Source: Uranotaenia lowii (Eukaryota > Arthropoda > Insecta > Diptera > Culicidae). Taken from it: a stretch of 64,000 bases of DNA. The notes below the pieces were generated by a model. It saw nothing but the letters and a program-made list of their open reading frames with translations, was not told the DNA's origin and did no database searches. Numbering within the stretch: the first letter of the stretch is position 1; each line of letters begins with the position of its first letter. The position numbers were made by a program, and so were the translations under genes. Shown piece by piece: positions 47,341 to 58,605 of the stretch. The DNA lies in NCBI RefSeq assembly GCF_029784155.1, contig NC_073692.1, positions 434,969,228-435,033,227 on the forward strand. Reading direction: 5' to 3'.

Positions 47341-49690
47341 AATTTATTTATTTATTTAGATCCAAGGCGTCAGTCCTTTATCTTAATCTAAATTATATTA
47401 AGTATGATTGTTACTAACAACCCAAATAATTAATATGAATTAACACTGCCTACATCTAATTTTAATTTGTTCCGGCCATATTTAATTTAATAATATCAAC
47501 TTTTGCATTATAAAGTGTCATGATTCGGTACATAGGCTCGTTCCAAGCATAATTTTTAATCCGATTAGCTAACTGGAATGGCCTTACGCTACGCAAACTA
47601 CTGCGGCCTTCGTTATAACATATTTGAGATATTAAATACGGTGAATAATATCTTCCACTGGTCAGATCTTTTAAAAAGAGTGCGTCCATCGATTTTCTGT
47701 GGGTTTCCAGGGAGTCTAATCCAACCAGCACGCACAACACTTGATACTCCGGCATTTCTGCTTGCCATCCAAGGTTTCTCAATGCGTATCTCAGGAACTT
47801 CTTTTGAACTCTCTCTAGTTCGTTGATATGTATGTTTTAGTATGGACGCCAAACAAAACTGGCGAGCTCCATTGCGGTCCGAACCAATCCGACGTAAATT
47901 GATACAATCGTATAGGGCAACTTTTGACTAATTCTGCTAACCATTCCGAACATTGAATTAGTCTTTGTTACAACTTTTTCTATGTGCTTCGAAAAGCTAA
48001 GCTCTGAGTCCAACTCAACTCCCAAATCTTTTATTGAAGCCTGCCGTGCAACAATCAAATCATTTCCCATGCGGTATTCGTACATGATGTTGCTCATTTT
48101 CCGAGAAAAAGTAGCCACATTGCATTTTGAGTTGTTGATTTTTAATCCAAATCTGCTGAAGCATTCCGCAAACCTGTGTAGAGCATTTTGCAGAGTCGTG
48201 CAATCTTTTGGGTGACGAATTGGCAGAAACATCTTTTAATCATCGGCATACACTAGCACGAACACATCAAACAGCCAGGCGGCGGCAACGCTATTCAAAC
48301 CGTATGGAGCACATCTCTCAGATTTCCCCTTTTTTGACAGATTTAAGCTTTTTTCTTCAGGTTTGAGCTTTAATCTCCTATGCTCTCAAGGCAAAAAAGC
48401 TTAAATCTGAGGAAAAAAAGTTTAAATAGAGATTCACCAACACTTAGTTGATAGATGTTGGTCACACGATACATAGACAAATCCTGTATCGTTGCCGGGA
48501 CCTGCAAACAGCACTCCAGGAAACTCGTTCACAACAGTAGTGAAAAAAAGGGGTCCCAAGTCCCAATAATTGACTCCCTTGTGGTACCATTGTTTACCGA
48601 GTAAGTCGTAGATCTCACGTTCTCCAGCTCAACGTATTGCGTTCTTTCGATTAAGTATGAGCGAATCCATTGTAGGCAAGTGCCGCTTATTCCATTTTTG
48701 CAGAGCGCCAACAGAAGAGCGTCTATGTTGATCACATGGAAGGCTTTGGACATGTCGGTGTACAGAGCATCGACTTGTAGACCTTCCATCATCCATTGCG
48801 AGACTCTCGAGACAAATTCCGTTAAATTCGTCACGGTTGACCGCCTTTTAAGGAAGCCATGTTGAATATCTGAAATTTTTGTTTCTATCCACGGGTACAT
48901 CTGGTCATAGACAATGCTTTCGAAAAGCTTGGGTATAGCTGAAAGGATTGCTACACCACGATAGTTTTCGACGGAGATCCTAGAACCGCTCTTGTGTACG
49001 GGCATTATATGTGAAATCTTCCAGAACTTAGGCAAAAGTCCTTCATTAATGAGTTCGGGATTTCATCTGGGCCACATCCTTTGGATTCGTCGAGCATTGA
49101 ATTTTTACGTCGCACATCTGTCATTGGAATTGTAAGATTAGGAAAAGTTTCGGCTGAGAGAAGAAATTCCTGACTTGTTCTTAAGGAATCCGAAATATAC
49201 ACACTGCGGAAGAATTCAGAAAAATGTTCAGAGGCATCTTCCAAAGATAAGGCTATTTTCTCAAATTGTATGAAACATTTTTCGGGATCAAGTTCGACTT
49301 TCCCTTGGAGTTCACATATTTCCAGAAACACTTTGGTTCAGTTTGGATATTTTTCTGAAGATCGTTTAAATACCTACATCGCTGAGCTCTATGTAACCTA
49401 TTGAACAAGTTAGCCGCCATTTGGTATGCTGATTTGTCCTGATCAGACTTGCTTCTGCAGTGTCTGTTTTTTTTCCTCTTGTCTTTAAGCAGTCGTATAG
49501 TGTCAGCGTCAAACCATTCTGGATATTTAGAACGAGACAATTTTACTCTGAACTTTCTACAGTGGTCAAGTAATACGCTATAAACAACAGTGTAGAACGA
49601 CAAGACGTTAAAATCTAAAGCGCAGTCTACTGAGCGATCGTTTTCGCAAATGTCGTCGAATACCTTCAAATAACTCAAAACTTCGAATTA
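47341..49690 (-). pseudogene. Jockey/CR1-like LINE ORF2, degraded
   Basis: Minus-strand pieces follow ORF2 order. A pre-RT linker (49678-49253; SKYPEWFDADTIRLLKDKRK, FWKYVNSKGKS) comes first, then 49331-49005 (SKGCGPDEIPNSLMKD). The RT core (49035-48529) has ISHIMPVHKSGSRISVENYR, a motif A-like TDMSKAFHVI and YLIERTQYVEL. YADD at 48239-48250 is followed at once by TAA. The thumb and tail are 48232-47837 (SRFGLKINNSKCNVATFS) and 47782-47462. The apurinic-type endonuclease is missing. The 3' end has an (AAAT)n tail at 47341-47360, typical of this class. Frames break several times, and a foldback lies inside. Such an enzyme would nick DNA and reverse-transcribe its RNA at the nick; this copy is dead. 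Confidence 0.85.
48338..48409. repeat. Perfect 17-bp inverted repeat inside the LINE
   Basis: CAGATTTAAGCTTTTTT (48338-48354) and AAAAAAGCTTAAATCTG (48393-48409) enclose 38 bp. It falls between the RT block ending near 48.45 kb and the YADD block at 48.25 kb, where the family should have continuous coding, so it is probably a small inserted foldback. Confidence 0.75.
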
Positions 49691-49744
49691 TAATAAATTA
49701 AGCCGATTGTTTTTTTATCACTTCACCACCGTTTTTGCGTAATT

Positions 49745-50560
49745 GCAAGATTCCAGATCCAACTTAAACAGAGTATAAAGTTTGTGGGATCTATTGAAGA
49801 GCTTTTCAGAGAAAACGGTCGCATTTTTAGGCAGTCTTTTTTGTATTTTTAGCCATTCATGCTGTCGATCTGTATGAGAGAATCAGTAATTTGCAGTTTC
49901 AACCAAACGTTAGCCTGCTCAAGTACCTACTAGGCATTAAATTTTTCAATTTTTTATCCTTGTTTAGCTCCAGGAAATATAGGCGAGACTTGTCAAAGAC
50001 AAGTTTCTGGTTGGAAACCTGCCAGATGACCGCTAAGGAGTTCGTTTTGCTGTTCATTACAATATTTTTCAAAATAACTCTCCACAAGCAGTCCAAATAT
50101 TTTGCATACGATTTAACCACCGTATTTTACTGTTATTTTATCGGTAGGCAGCTTTTCTACGTTGTAGAAATGAAGTCAAGCCTATTTATAAGTCAATTAG
50201 ACGAACCAGTCAACCAAAAAAGTTATTTATCACTTCTTCATGTATATTTTCGGATTGAACTTGAAAAAAACCCTCTCACATTCCTCTCACTTCATGGAAT
50301 TAACAATTTAACTATTCAAATTCAAATTTTAACTCACTGTTGGGTCCTAAAGGGATTTCTTAATCGATTTACCATGTGGACTTTGGTCGAATAGTTGATT
50401 TCCAGCTGTTTTTGGGTCTCCCACTGGGACTTTTCTGGATTTTTCGGAATCCTACCCCAAAAAATTTGTCAATAATTTTCTGTATTTGACGCGATTTCAA
50501 AAACCACTCGACAGTTTGTCACAAATTTTTGTGTTTTTACACGTTACATTACTAGGTAGC
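49745..50560 (+). repeat. Dispersed non-coding repeat, copy B
   Basis: Same order of conserved blocks as copy A (3795-4565): ACGGTCGCATTT, GGCAGTCTTTTTTG, GGAAACCTGCCAGATGACCGC, AACCACCGTATT, TCAATTAGACGAAC, CACATTCCTC, TGGTCGAATAGTT, CAGCTGTTTTTGGGTC. Frames across it (such as 49891-50394) lack domains and are broken in copy A. It begins right at the 5' side of the degraded LINE. Confidence 0.7.
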
Positions 50561-52240
50561 TTTAATGAAATTTCATCAATTTCCATCCATGCGTTCAAAA
50601 GTTGTTTACGAAACAAAGTGTTTTTTTTTCCAAATACATTTCTTACTTGCACACATATATGTAAAAAAAAACACGTCTTTAAACTTTTGAAGAAAAAAAA
50701 AATGTTTCGATGCTTCATTTGGCTGCTGTTCTTGCTGAAATATCCCATCAACAACAACGTGTTAAGGAAGGGACTGCGTTCAAAACCAAGATGCAAAGCT
50801 CAGTATTGCATTTCAACCTATTCTTATATTTAAACTTCATTAAATTATGGATACAAAAAATGTTACATCAATGTTTGGAAATTCAATTATTTTGTATAAA
50901 GCTACATAAGCTTAACAGTAGATATACTTAATTTAATTTAAAGTCTCAATCCGGTGCATTTTTTTTTCATTTAATCAAAAATCTTATTATCAAGTGTAGC
51001 CTAGCAGAAACCATTTATTAATGAAGGCAGTAGATTGGTAGATTTATAAATTTTCCAGCTAGTAAGTAATATTTCTAATGAAAAGGTAATTACATGTTTA
51101 TGCCGTTTTTTCAGGATTTTCTCCATGAAACCTTTGGAAAAGTTATTTTTAAAAGATTCGATGAAGATTCTAATGATGTTATTTCAGTTTCTCATATTTT
51201 TTCAAGAACGAGTAGTGGCACTATATCCAAGGTCGATAAGCACGAATGAGGTACAGAGAAATTCAAAATTTACAAATCTCAAATCTGAGGAAAACAAAAG
51301 CATTTGCTATTCAACGCTTAAGACAGAACATTTTTGAATCGACTATCTATCAGAGAAGTAGGCGACCTGCTGGCATCGCACGTGTTTTATACGGGATCGT
51401 CAAAATAAAAAAAAAAAGTTGTTTTAAGTATAATTTCTTTTTTGATTGATCGAAAATATATAAAAAGAGTTTCCAAAATTCCATAGAATCACTTATCGTT
51501 GGGAGTGTTTCAAATCTGCTTGTGGATGTGTTTTAAACTGGATTATGAGGTTATTTACTTTACTCTGAAAATAAGCAAAATTTCGAAATGGTTATTTCAT
51601 AAAATTGTTTGAATACAACTTTTGACGGAGCTCAAAAATTCTGACGAAAAGCGTATTTCATCGCTCTAAATATCTGCAGTTGTTAATTCAAAATTGTGCT
51701 GTGGGTGGTTTTTCTCAAATCTAGGGATAAGTGTGTGTTGATCGAATTGCGAACATGGAATTGAGGAATCCATTTCAATAATGAACAATTTCAAGCACAA
51801 ATGTTCAGGTTGATGTTTTGATTGTGATTTTTGCAAAATGGATAGAAGTTTAATGCAAGTGTCAAGAAAAAAGGTTTCCCGATTCGGACAAAAGCCGTAG
51901 GAGTCTTGGCATGCTACGATCGGATTTGTTTGTTTCTGTTCCATTTGTGGTTTGCTTAGAAATTGCTTAAGCATTATGATGATTCAATGTCAATTTAAAT
52001 CATTTTTTGTATTTTTGCTATTTTTTTTTTAATTTCATATTTTGATTACTGAATGTCTTCATATTAGATCACTTGTTCACACTTTATTCATCCCAGATTA
52101 AAAAGCAAATATTGTAAAAACCTTTCAAATTCTAAACACATTAACGAAACACCAAAACTCGACACTATATAACTCAAAAACAACTGGACCAAATACTACA
52201 AAATTAGTTTTGTTGTGTTACAGAAATTTATGTGATTAAT
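50561..52240. other. AT-rich stretch, no gene supported
   Basis: Several frames of 60-115 codons, overlapping on opposite strands and of low complexity. None is supported. Confidence 0.4.
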
Positions 52241-52440
52241 TTTAATCGGCATAACATCCTTTCGGATTTGCGTTTTCTTGACCGAAAAGTCGTCGGCTCC
52301 AGAGTTTTAGGCCGTATGACCTCTTCGGCCATGTGACCTATTTGGCCTGATAACTCATATTAGGCTAACATCTATCGGCCACATGACCTTCAGTCCAAAG
52401 ACCTTCTGTCTAATCTTTTTCAGATTGCTTGACCTCTCCC
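52241..52440. repeat. Degenerate tandem repeat, core TTCGGCC..ATGACCT
   Basis: GGCCGTATGACCTCTTCGG, GGCCATGTGACCTATTTGG, GGCCTGATAACTC, GGCCACATGACCTTCAG and AAAGACCTTCTGTC succeed one another every 18-20 bp with many mutations. An eroded minisatellite. Confidence 0.6.
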
Positions 52441-52471
52441 CTGTGTTTCATAGTGAATTCGAGTATCTGTT

Positions 52472-53955
52472 GCTATTTCCAAACTTACTTACTTAACTTA
52501 ATGATCCCGCGCCGATCCACCGGTGCATAGGGCCGTGGTAAAAGACCTCCACTGTTGACGATCCGGAGCCAGCGTCTTCACCTGGTCCCAGTCAAGATTA
52601 TCGTCGACAGTTCGGATTTCAGCGGCTAGGCTTCGCCGCCACGAGTTTCTGGGCCTGCCTCTTCTTCGATGTCCTTCTGGATTCCAGTCTAGCGCCTCTC
52701 TGCAAATCTCGTTTTCATCTTTTCGCAGCGTGTGCCCAATCCATCTCCACTTACGTTCCCGAATCTCGATTTCTAGCGCCCTTTGATGACATCGGCGATG
52801 TAGTTCCTCATTCGAGATCCAGTTGCCAGGCCACCAAGCGCGGATGATATTCCGCAGGCAGCGGTTTACAAATACTTGCAGTTTTCGCGTCGTCACCGCA
52901 TATGTGCACCAAGTTTCGCACCCGTACAGCAATACGGATTTGACGTTTGAGTTGAAGATTCGGATTTTTGTTCGTAGAGAGATCTGGCGTGACCGCCAGA
53001 TGTTTCGGAGACTCGCAAACGCAAATCGGGCCTTTCTGATCCGGGTTTCGATGTCTTTCCTGGTACCACCATCAGGCGTTATCTGGCTACCAAGATACTG
53101 GAAGCACTCCACTTTCTCAACTTGTTGCCCAGCTACCATGAAACTGGAGGGATTTCCTGTGTTGATCTCCATCGACTTGGTCTTTCCGACATTGACTTTG
53201 AGACCTGCTGCCTTGGAACTTTCGGTGAGGTCGTCGAGTTTGCTCTGCATGTCCGGTTGTGTTTGGGCGAGCAAAACAATATCGTCTGCCAGGTCAAGGT
53301 CGTTCAGTTGCTCCATTGTTAAAGGATTCCACGGCAATCCTCGGTTCGGTGCACAGTCAATCGATCCAGTCAGAATCTCATCCATTACGATGAGGAAAAG
53401 TAGCGGTGATAAGATACATCCTTGTCTCACTCCAGCAGTTACCGGGATTGGTTCGGACAAGACACCATCGTGCAAAACCTTGAACGAAAATGCCTCGTAT
53501 TGTGCTTCGATGAGATGGACTAGTTTCTCTGGGACCCCTCGTCGCCTTAGAGCCGCCCAGATGTTTTCATGGTTAAGTCGGTCGAATGCTTTTTCGAAAT
53601 CAACGAACACCAGCAGAAGAGAGTCCTGGAATTCGTTGATTTGTTCCAGTATGATTCGTAGCGTTGTGATGTGGTCCACACATGATCGTCCGGATCGGAA
53701 TCCAGCTTGTTGCCGTCGGAGTGTAGCGTCGATTTTCTCCTGGATCCTGTTCAGGATCACTTTGCAGAGTACTTTGAGGGTTGTACAGATCAACGTTATG
53801 CCTCGCCAGTTACCGCACTCTGTCAGGTCTCCTTTCTTCGGGACCTTTACGAGGATACCCTGCATCCAGTCGGCCGGGAATGTTGCAGTATCCCAGATGT
53901 CAGCGAAAAGACTATTTCCTATTTCCTATTTCCAGCGAAAAAAGCTATTTCCAAA
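52472..53955 (-). mobile_element. 5'-truncated RTE-like LINE with 12-bp target duplication
   Basis: GCTATTTCCAAA occurs at 52472-52483 and 53944-53955 on either side. The minus-strand 3' end is ...GGGATCATTAAGTTAAGTAAGTAAG, a (TAAG)-type tail as used by RTE-class LINEs. The 5' part (endonuclease and first RT motifs) is absent, as usual when reverse transcription stops early. Confidence 0.9.
52498..53925 (-). pseudogene. RTE-like LINE reverse transcriptase, C-terminal 455+ residues
   Basis: One open stretch from about 53925 to 52498. It starts with FPADWMQGILVKVPKKGD and NWRGITL (RT motif 1), then QAGFRSGRSCVDHI (motif 2), FVDFEKAFDRLN (motif A, catalytic Asp), VTAGVRQGCILSPLLF (motif B), DLADDIVLLA (motif C; the family normally has ADD), GLKVNVGKTK and FQYLGSQI. 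A C-terminal domain follows with LYGCETW, RWIGHTLRK and RRRGRPRNSWRRS, as in RTE and allied LINEs. There is no stop or frameshift within it, so it is young. Without the endonuclease and start it cannot move itself, though the RT module reads intact. The large plus-strand frame at 52823-54049 is its shadow. Confidence 0.92.
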
Positions 53956-56900
53956 GAAGACACAAAAAAAATTGAAAGGTATCAAACCTTCCAATTTTTT
54001 AGTTTATGTAAGCAGAATATGGCTTCAATTTCAGATCCAGTTTTGTTGATCATAAAAATAAAAATTGAACCCACAGTGCAGCCGACAAACGTTGGCCGCT
54101 TCGGCAAATTGGCGTACCGCGTCGCCCGGAAGGATATTTAACATTTCGACCCTCACCTTCCCGGTAGTAGGTAGTAAGTAGAACATGGAACCCCACAAGG
54201 GAAAGAAAAGGCACCACACTGGCCAAAGTCTGTGCTATGCTGTGACGAGACCAAACGATTCTTCCGGGCAACAGATGATGATGAAGAAGGCATATTCTTT
54301 TATGATGATGCTGATGATGTGTGGTTCAGACATGTCCTTCCACTTGCTAGACGGCTTCGGCAGTCCCTCTAAGAATCTTCAATCGGTTTTCCGAGATATT
54401 TTCCTCCTCCTGCCTCTGGTGGAATACTGAGAACAAAGATGTTGAAGCGTTTGAAGAAATTGTAAGCGGTGGTGTGGTAGTTATATTGAAAACGCAGGCG
54501 GTCGTCATTCTGATGTGAAAAGTTTGAGCTTCAGAGAGAGTGAGTTAGCTTGTTAAAAACTGCCGGCTGCTGATGACGACAAACGGAGGACTGCACGGAG
54601 AACTGATTTATCCAGAATCTGAGGGGTATCTTACGTACGCAGATGCTGCTGCTGGATGAAACGATCAAACTCCTTCCTCCCAATCCCAAGTCTTGGGCGG
54701 AAAAACAAGCGTTCTCTGGTAGCATCATTATCCATAACAAAAGCCAGGGCCATTAATCATTCACATGTCACATTTTAGCCACCTCCAACCTTATCCAACT
54801 GCTGCTGCTACTTTTTACTGGTGGTGGAAATTGTTGTTCGTCTTCCGATTATTGCTATTATTACTCTGACTCTTATTAGTGGAAAGCAACAATCAGGATA
54901 TGACGATGAATCAGAATCCACGAACAACGAATGAGGTTGACTTTTGTTTCATTAGGGCGCTGTTAAGGTGCTGCTGATGGTGGATTTAGAGCGACTTTGG
55001 ATAATTATACATCAACTTCCTCTTGGGGTGAGACTGATATGAAGGTGTCAGCAAGAATCGTGCGTCTCGACGCCTGCCTTCTGATGGGAGGGAGAAAGTA
55101 GAAAGTTGCAACGTTTGAGCGATTCAAAGGCACGCACTGGAACGAAATGATGATTGATCTGTCTTCTAAAAACGGTGACATTATCTTAGCTTTTCCATAA
55201 CTCGTTTTAGAGAGATAAAAAAGACGCATCACAAAGTTTGGGAGAAATCAACCTCATTCATCGCTTAATTAGAATCAGTTTCTAATGCAGTCTGTTGTAT
55301 GATTGCGCTTTATTAAATGGAATTGAAAAATTCGTCGTTCAAGCAGATCTCCAAAATGAAAAAAATTAAACAATAACACAGGATAGACTAGAAAATGCCA
55401 GGATGAATTATTGAAATTCAGCGAAATTTCTAACAAAATCTACTACTAATGTAATGTTTGCACGCACACATGACTATGTGTCAAGTGATATCTTAGATAA
55501 ATTTCAAACAAGAAGATCATATAAATTTGTGAAACCCTGGCACCAATTTTTCCCTCACAAATCCTCCACAAAATATCCTAAGGAAGCCCTGATTATGGTA
55601 ATCCATATGTTGAAGCTTTTATAAAAGATGAAATAAATACGCCCCAATTATACCTTTCATTACTCAGTGTCTATGAAATTATAAAGGAAATTCTCATCAA
55701 AGAAGTTTAAATCCTTACAAAAATCACATAACTTATTTTAAGTATTTTAAGATAAACCAAGTATCAGAATGGGGGTAGGCTTAATAGCGGCACGTTATCC
55801 AAACATACGGGAAAATTGTGCCTAGCCTTTTTTTATCCAAGATTTCATCATTTACCTGAGAAACCTGAAAAACCTATAAAAGGAAGTAGGAAACAATTTC
55901 TTATGCTATGGGTGACGCAACCTGCGGATAAGCCTGTTTGATTTTCCCTTTCCATCTTGTCATTGGCAAGTGGAAAAATATTTGTTTGGTTGTCACAACG
56001 TGGTCCTTCCCGTTTCTTTCTTACCACAAGATGCTTTCCGAGCAGGACTTGAGGAAACAATCCGAATGGAAATCGATAGAGGGATCAACTGCAGTCAGTC
56101 CTTTCCAGTTGTGACCTGGATATCATCCGTCCCATTCCCAGTGGTTATTTATCCCGGAAGCAGCTCTCAAGACCGATGACGGTTACGTAAAGCTGCAATA
56201 AATCTTCAATTCTGGCGAATACCTAGAAGCAGTGCCAAGTCCGTACAACTACCTCCAGAATTTTGAATCTTGTTGAATTTAAGACAAGTTTGGTTTGAAT
56301 AAAACATGCGCGCGGGTTCGGAAATGTTACCAATGGCGGTTCGTAAAATGCCCGATTTTCGGTGCTCCCGAGAGATTTTAAATATTGCATTACAGTCCCG
56401 CTTTGCTCCATTGCATTAAATGATACCTTCCTTCGACTCGACCACAGCAAGCCATGGCAGGTAATAAAAACAAAATCGTGAACAGACAAATTTTACAACC
56501 ACGACCGGACAGAACTGTCCCAGAACTTTTCATAGTTGGCCATGGACTTTGAGCCCTTCAGAATTTTACCACCACCAAGAGAGATTGGTAGCATATTTTA
56601 AGTGACCAGATGGAGGATGAAAAAAAAAACTTTTCTTAGTCAAAAAGAGAAGGGAAAAAAACGTTCAATACACGATTGATGCTTGTTGGCAACAAAAAAG
56701 TACCCGGTGATAAACGACCTTTCTGACCCGATTTTCACTCTGCTGCCCCACCACGCATTGGTTCAAGAAGGAGGTAGAAAGTAGGAAGTCGGTGGTCTGT
56801 GAGGTTGCAACGATTCACAAATTTTCTGGTCGCAGGAACAGGAACTGGACCGGGGCGACCAATTTCTCCTGCTGGATCCCTGGCGAAACCCTCAACACAG

Positions 56901-57530
56901 AGGTCCCCTCTTCAAGAAGTCAAGGAAGGAATTTTCCTCCTTCGGTAAGCGATACGGTTGAGTGGCCGGTGACCCTTTGGTTGGAATTCCTTGGAGGACC
57001 CTTTCTCACTATTAACTTGCCATGAATGGGAAAATCAATATACCAAAAGGCAAGGAAAAAGCCCGGGTCTGGGCATGGGCATGGGTTCTGACCTGCTGTC
57101 GAGAATGCTCGTTAAATTGGGAAAATTATGGCTGTCCCGGAATTTGCTTTGGTCCGGCATTGATTGGCATTGGGTGCTCGGCGACTCACTCTGGTAACTT
57201 TTGATTCGAGACGATTGGAATAGTAAATACAAATAAATAGATTTGGGAACCATTGGGTCGTCTCGGAGACGTTACGACCTGATTTTTGAAGTTTAATTCA
57301 AACTATAAAAAAAATTGAGCTAGTTTCGAAATTTTGTCTTCTCTTAGAAAATCAAGCCTTTTAAAAAAACTATCACTTGCTTATAAATAAAGTTGCAAAA
57401 ATTAAAAAAAAACAAAGTACTGGTTAAAGAATTGTACCACTTGAAAAAGCAAATCCTTAAATATGCTCATGAGGTAGACAGTAAAAACCTATAAAATTTT
57501 AAGGAAATATCAGCGTTTAAGTATAATGTA
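53956..57530. other. Unique stretch, no gene supported
   Basis: It is GC-moderate with CTGCTG and GATGATG microrepeats at 54.27-54.33, 54.64 and 54.80 kb. No frame has a recognised domain; most pairs overlap on opposite strands. It may be intronic. Confidence 0.4.
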
Positions 57531-57534
57531 AGGA

Positions 57535-58510
57535 TGTCATTTGTTTCATTTTTGTCATTTATATCATTTTTGTCATTTTTGTCATTTTTGTCATTTTTGT
57601 CATTTTTGTCATTTTTGTCATTTTTGTCATTTTTGTCATTTTTGTCATTTTGTCATTTTTGTCATTTTTGTCATTTTTGTCATTTATGTCATTTTTGTAA
57701 TTTTTGTCATTTTTGTCATTTTTATCATTTTTATCATTTTCAATAATTTTAATCATTTTTATCATTATTATCATTTTAATCATTTTTTTCATTTTTATCT
57801 TTTTTATCATTTTTATCATTTTTTTCATTTTTATCTCTTTTATCATTTTTATCATTTTTATCATTTTTATCATTTTTATCATTTTTATCATTTTTATCAT
57901 TTTTATCATTTTTATCATTTTTATCATTTTTATCATTTTTATCATTTTTATCATTTTTGTCATTTTTATCATTTTTATCATTTTTATCATTTTTATCATT
58001 TTTATCATTTTTATCATTTTTATCATTTTTATCATTTTTATCATTTTTATCATTTTTATCATTTTTATCATTTTTATCATTTTTATCATTTTTATCATTT
58101 TTATCATTTTGATCATTTTTAATCATTTTTATCATTTTTATCATTTTTATCATTTTTATCATTTTTATCATTTTTATCATTTTTATCATTTTATCATTTT
58201 TATCATTTTTATCATTTTTATCATTTTTATCATTTTTATCATTTTTAATCATTATTGTCATTTTTATCATTTTTGTCATTTTTATCATTTTTATCATTTT
58301 TATCATTTTTATCATTTTTATCATTTTTATCATTTTTATCATTTTTATTATTTTATCAATTTTATCATTTTGTGATTTTAATCATTTTTGTCATTTTTCA
58401 TTTTTGTTATTTTTATCATTTTAATCACTTAAATCATTTTATAAAATTTCATTTTTATTTTCGTTTTTATAATTTTGTTCAATGATTTTTATCATTTTGA
58501 TTAAATTTTT
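57535..58510. repeat. Minisatellite array 2a, 9-bp unit TTTTTRTCA
   Basis: The first 190 bp is mostly TTTTTGTCA. From about 57.72 to 58.37 kb nearly every unit is TTTTTATCA, with rare GTCA units. From 58.37 to 58.6 kb the units decay into irregular TTTTNATCA text. The long open frames through it come from the 9-bp period. Confidence 0.95.
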
Positions 58511-58605
58511 ATCATTTTTATTATTTAAATGATTTTACGCATTTTTATCATTTTTAAATTTTCATAATTCTTATCATTTCATCATTTAATTTTTTTTTTT
58601 GGATT

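Noticed and set aside
49891..50394. 167-codon plus frame
   Set aside because: Lies in dispersed repeat copy B; the equivalent frame is closed in copy A and there are no domains.
52823..54049. 408-codon plus-strand frame opposite the RTE-like RT
   Set aside because: Antisense shadow of a clearly conserved RT; no domain of its own.
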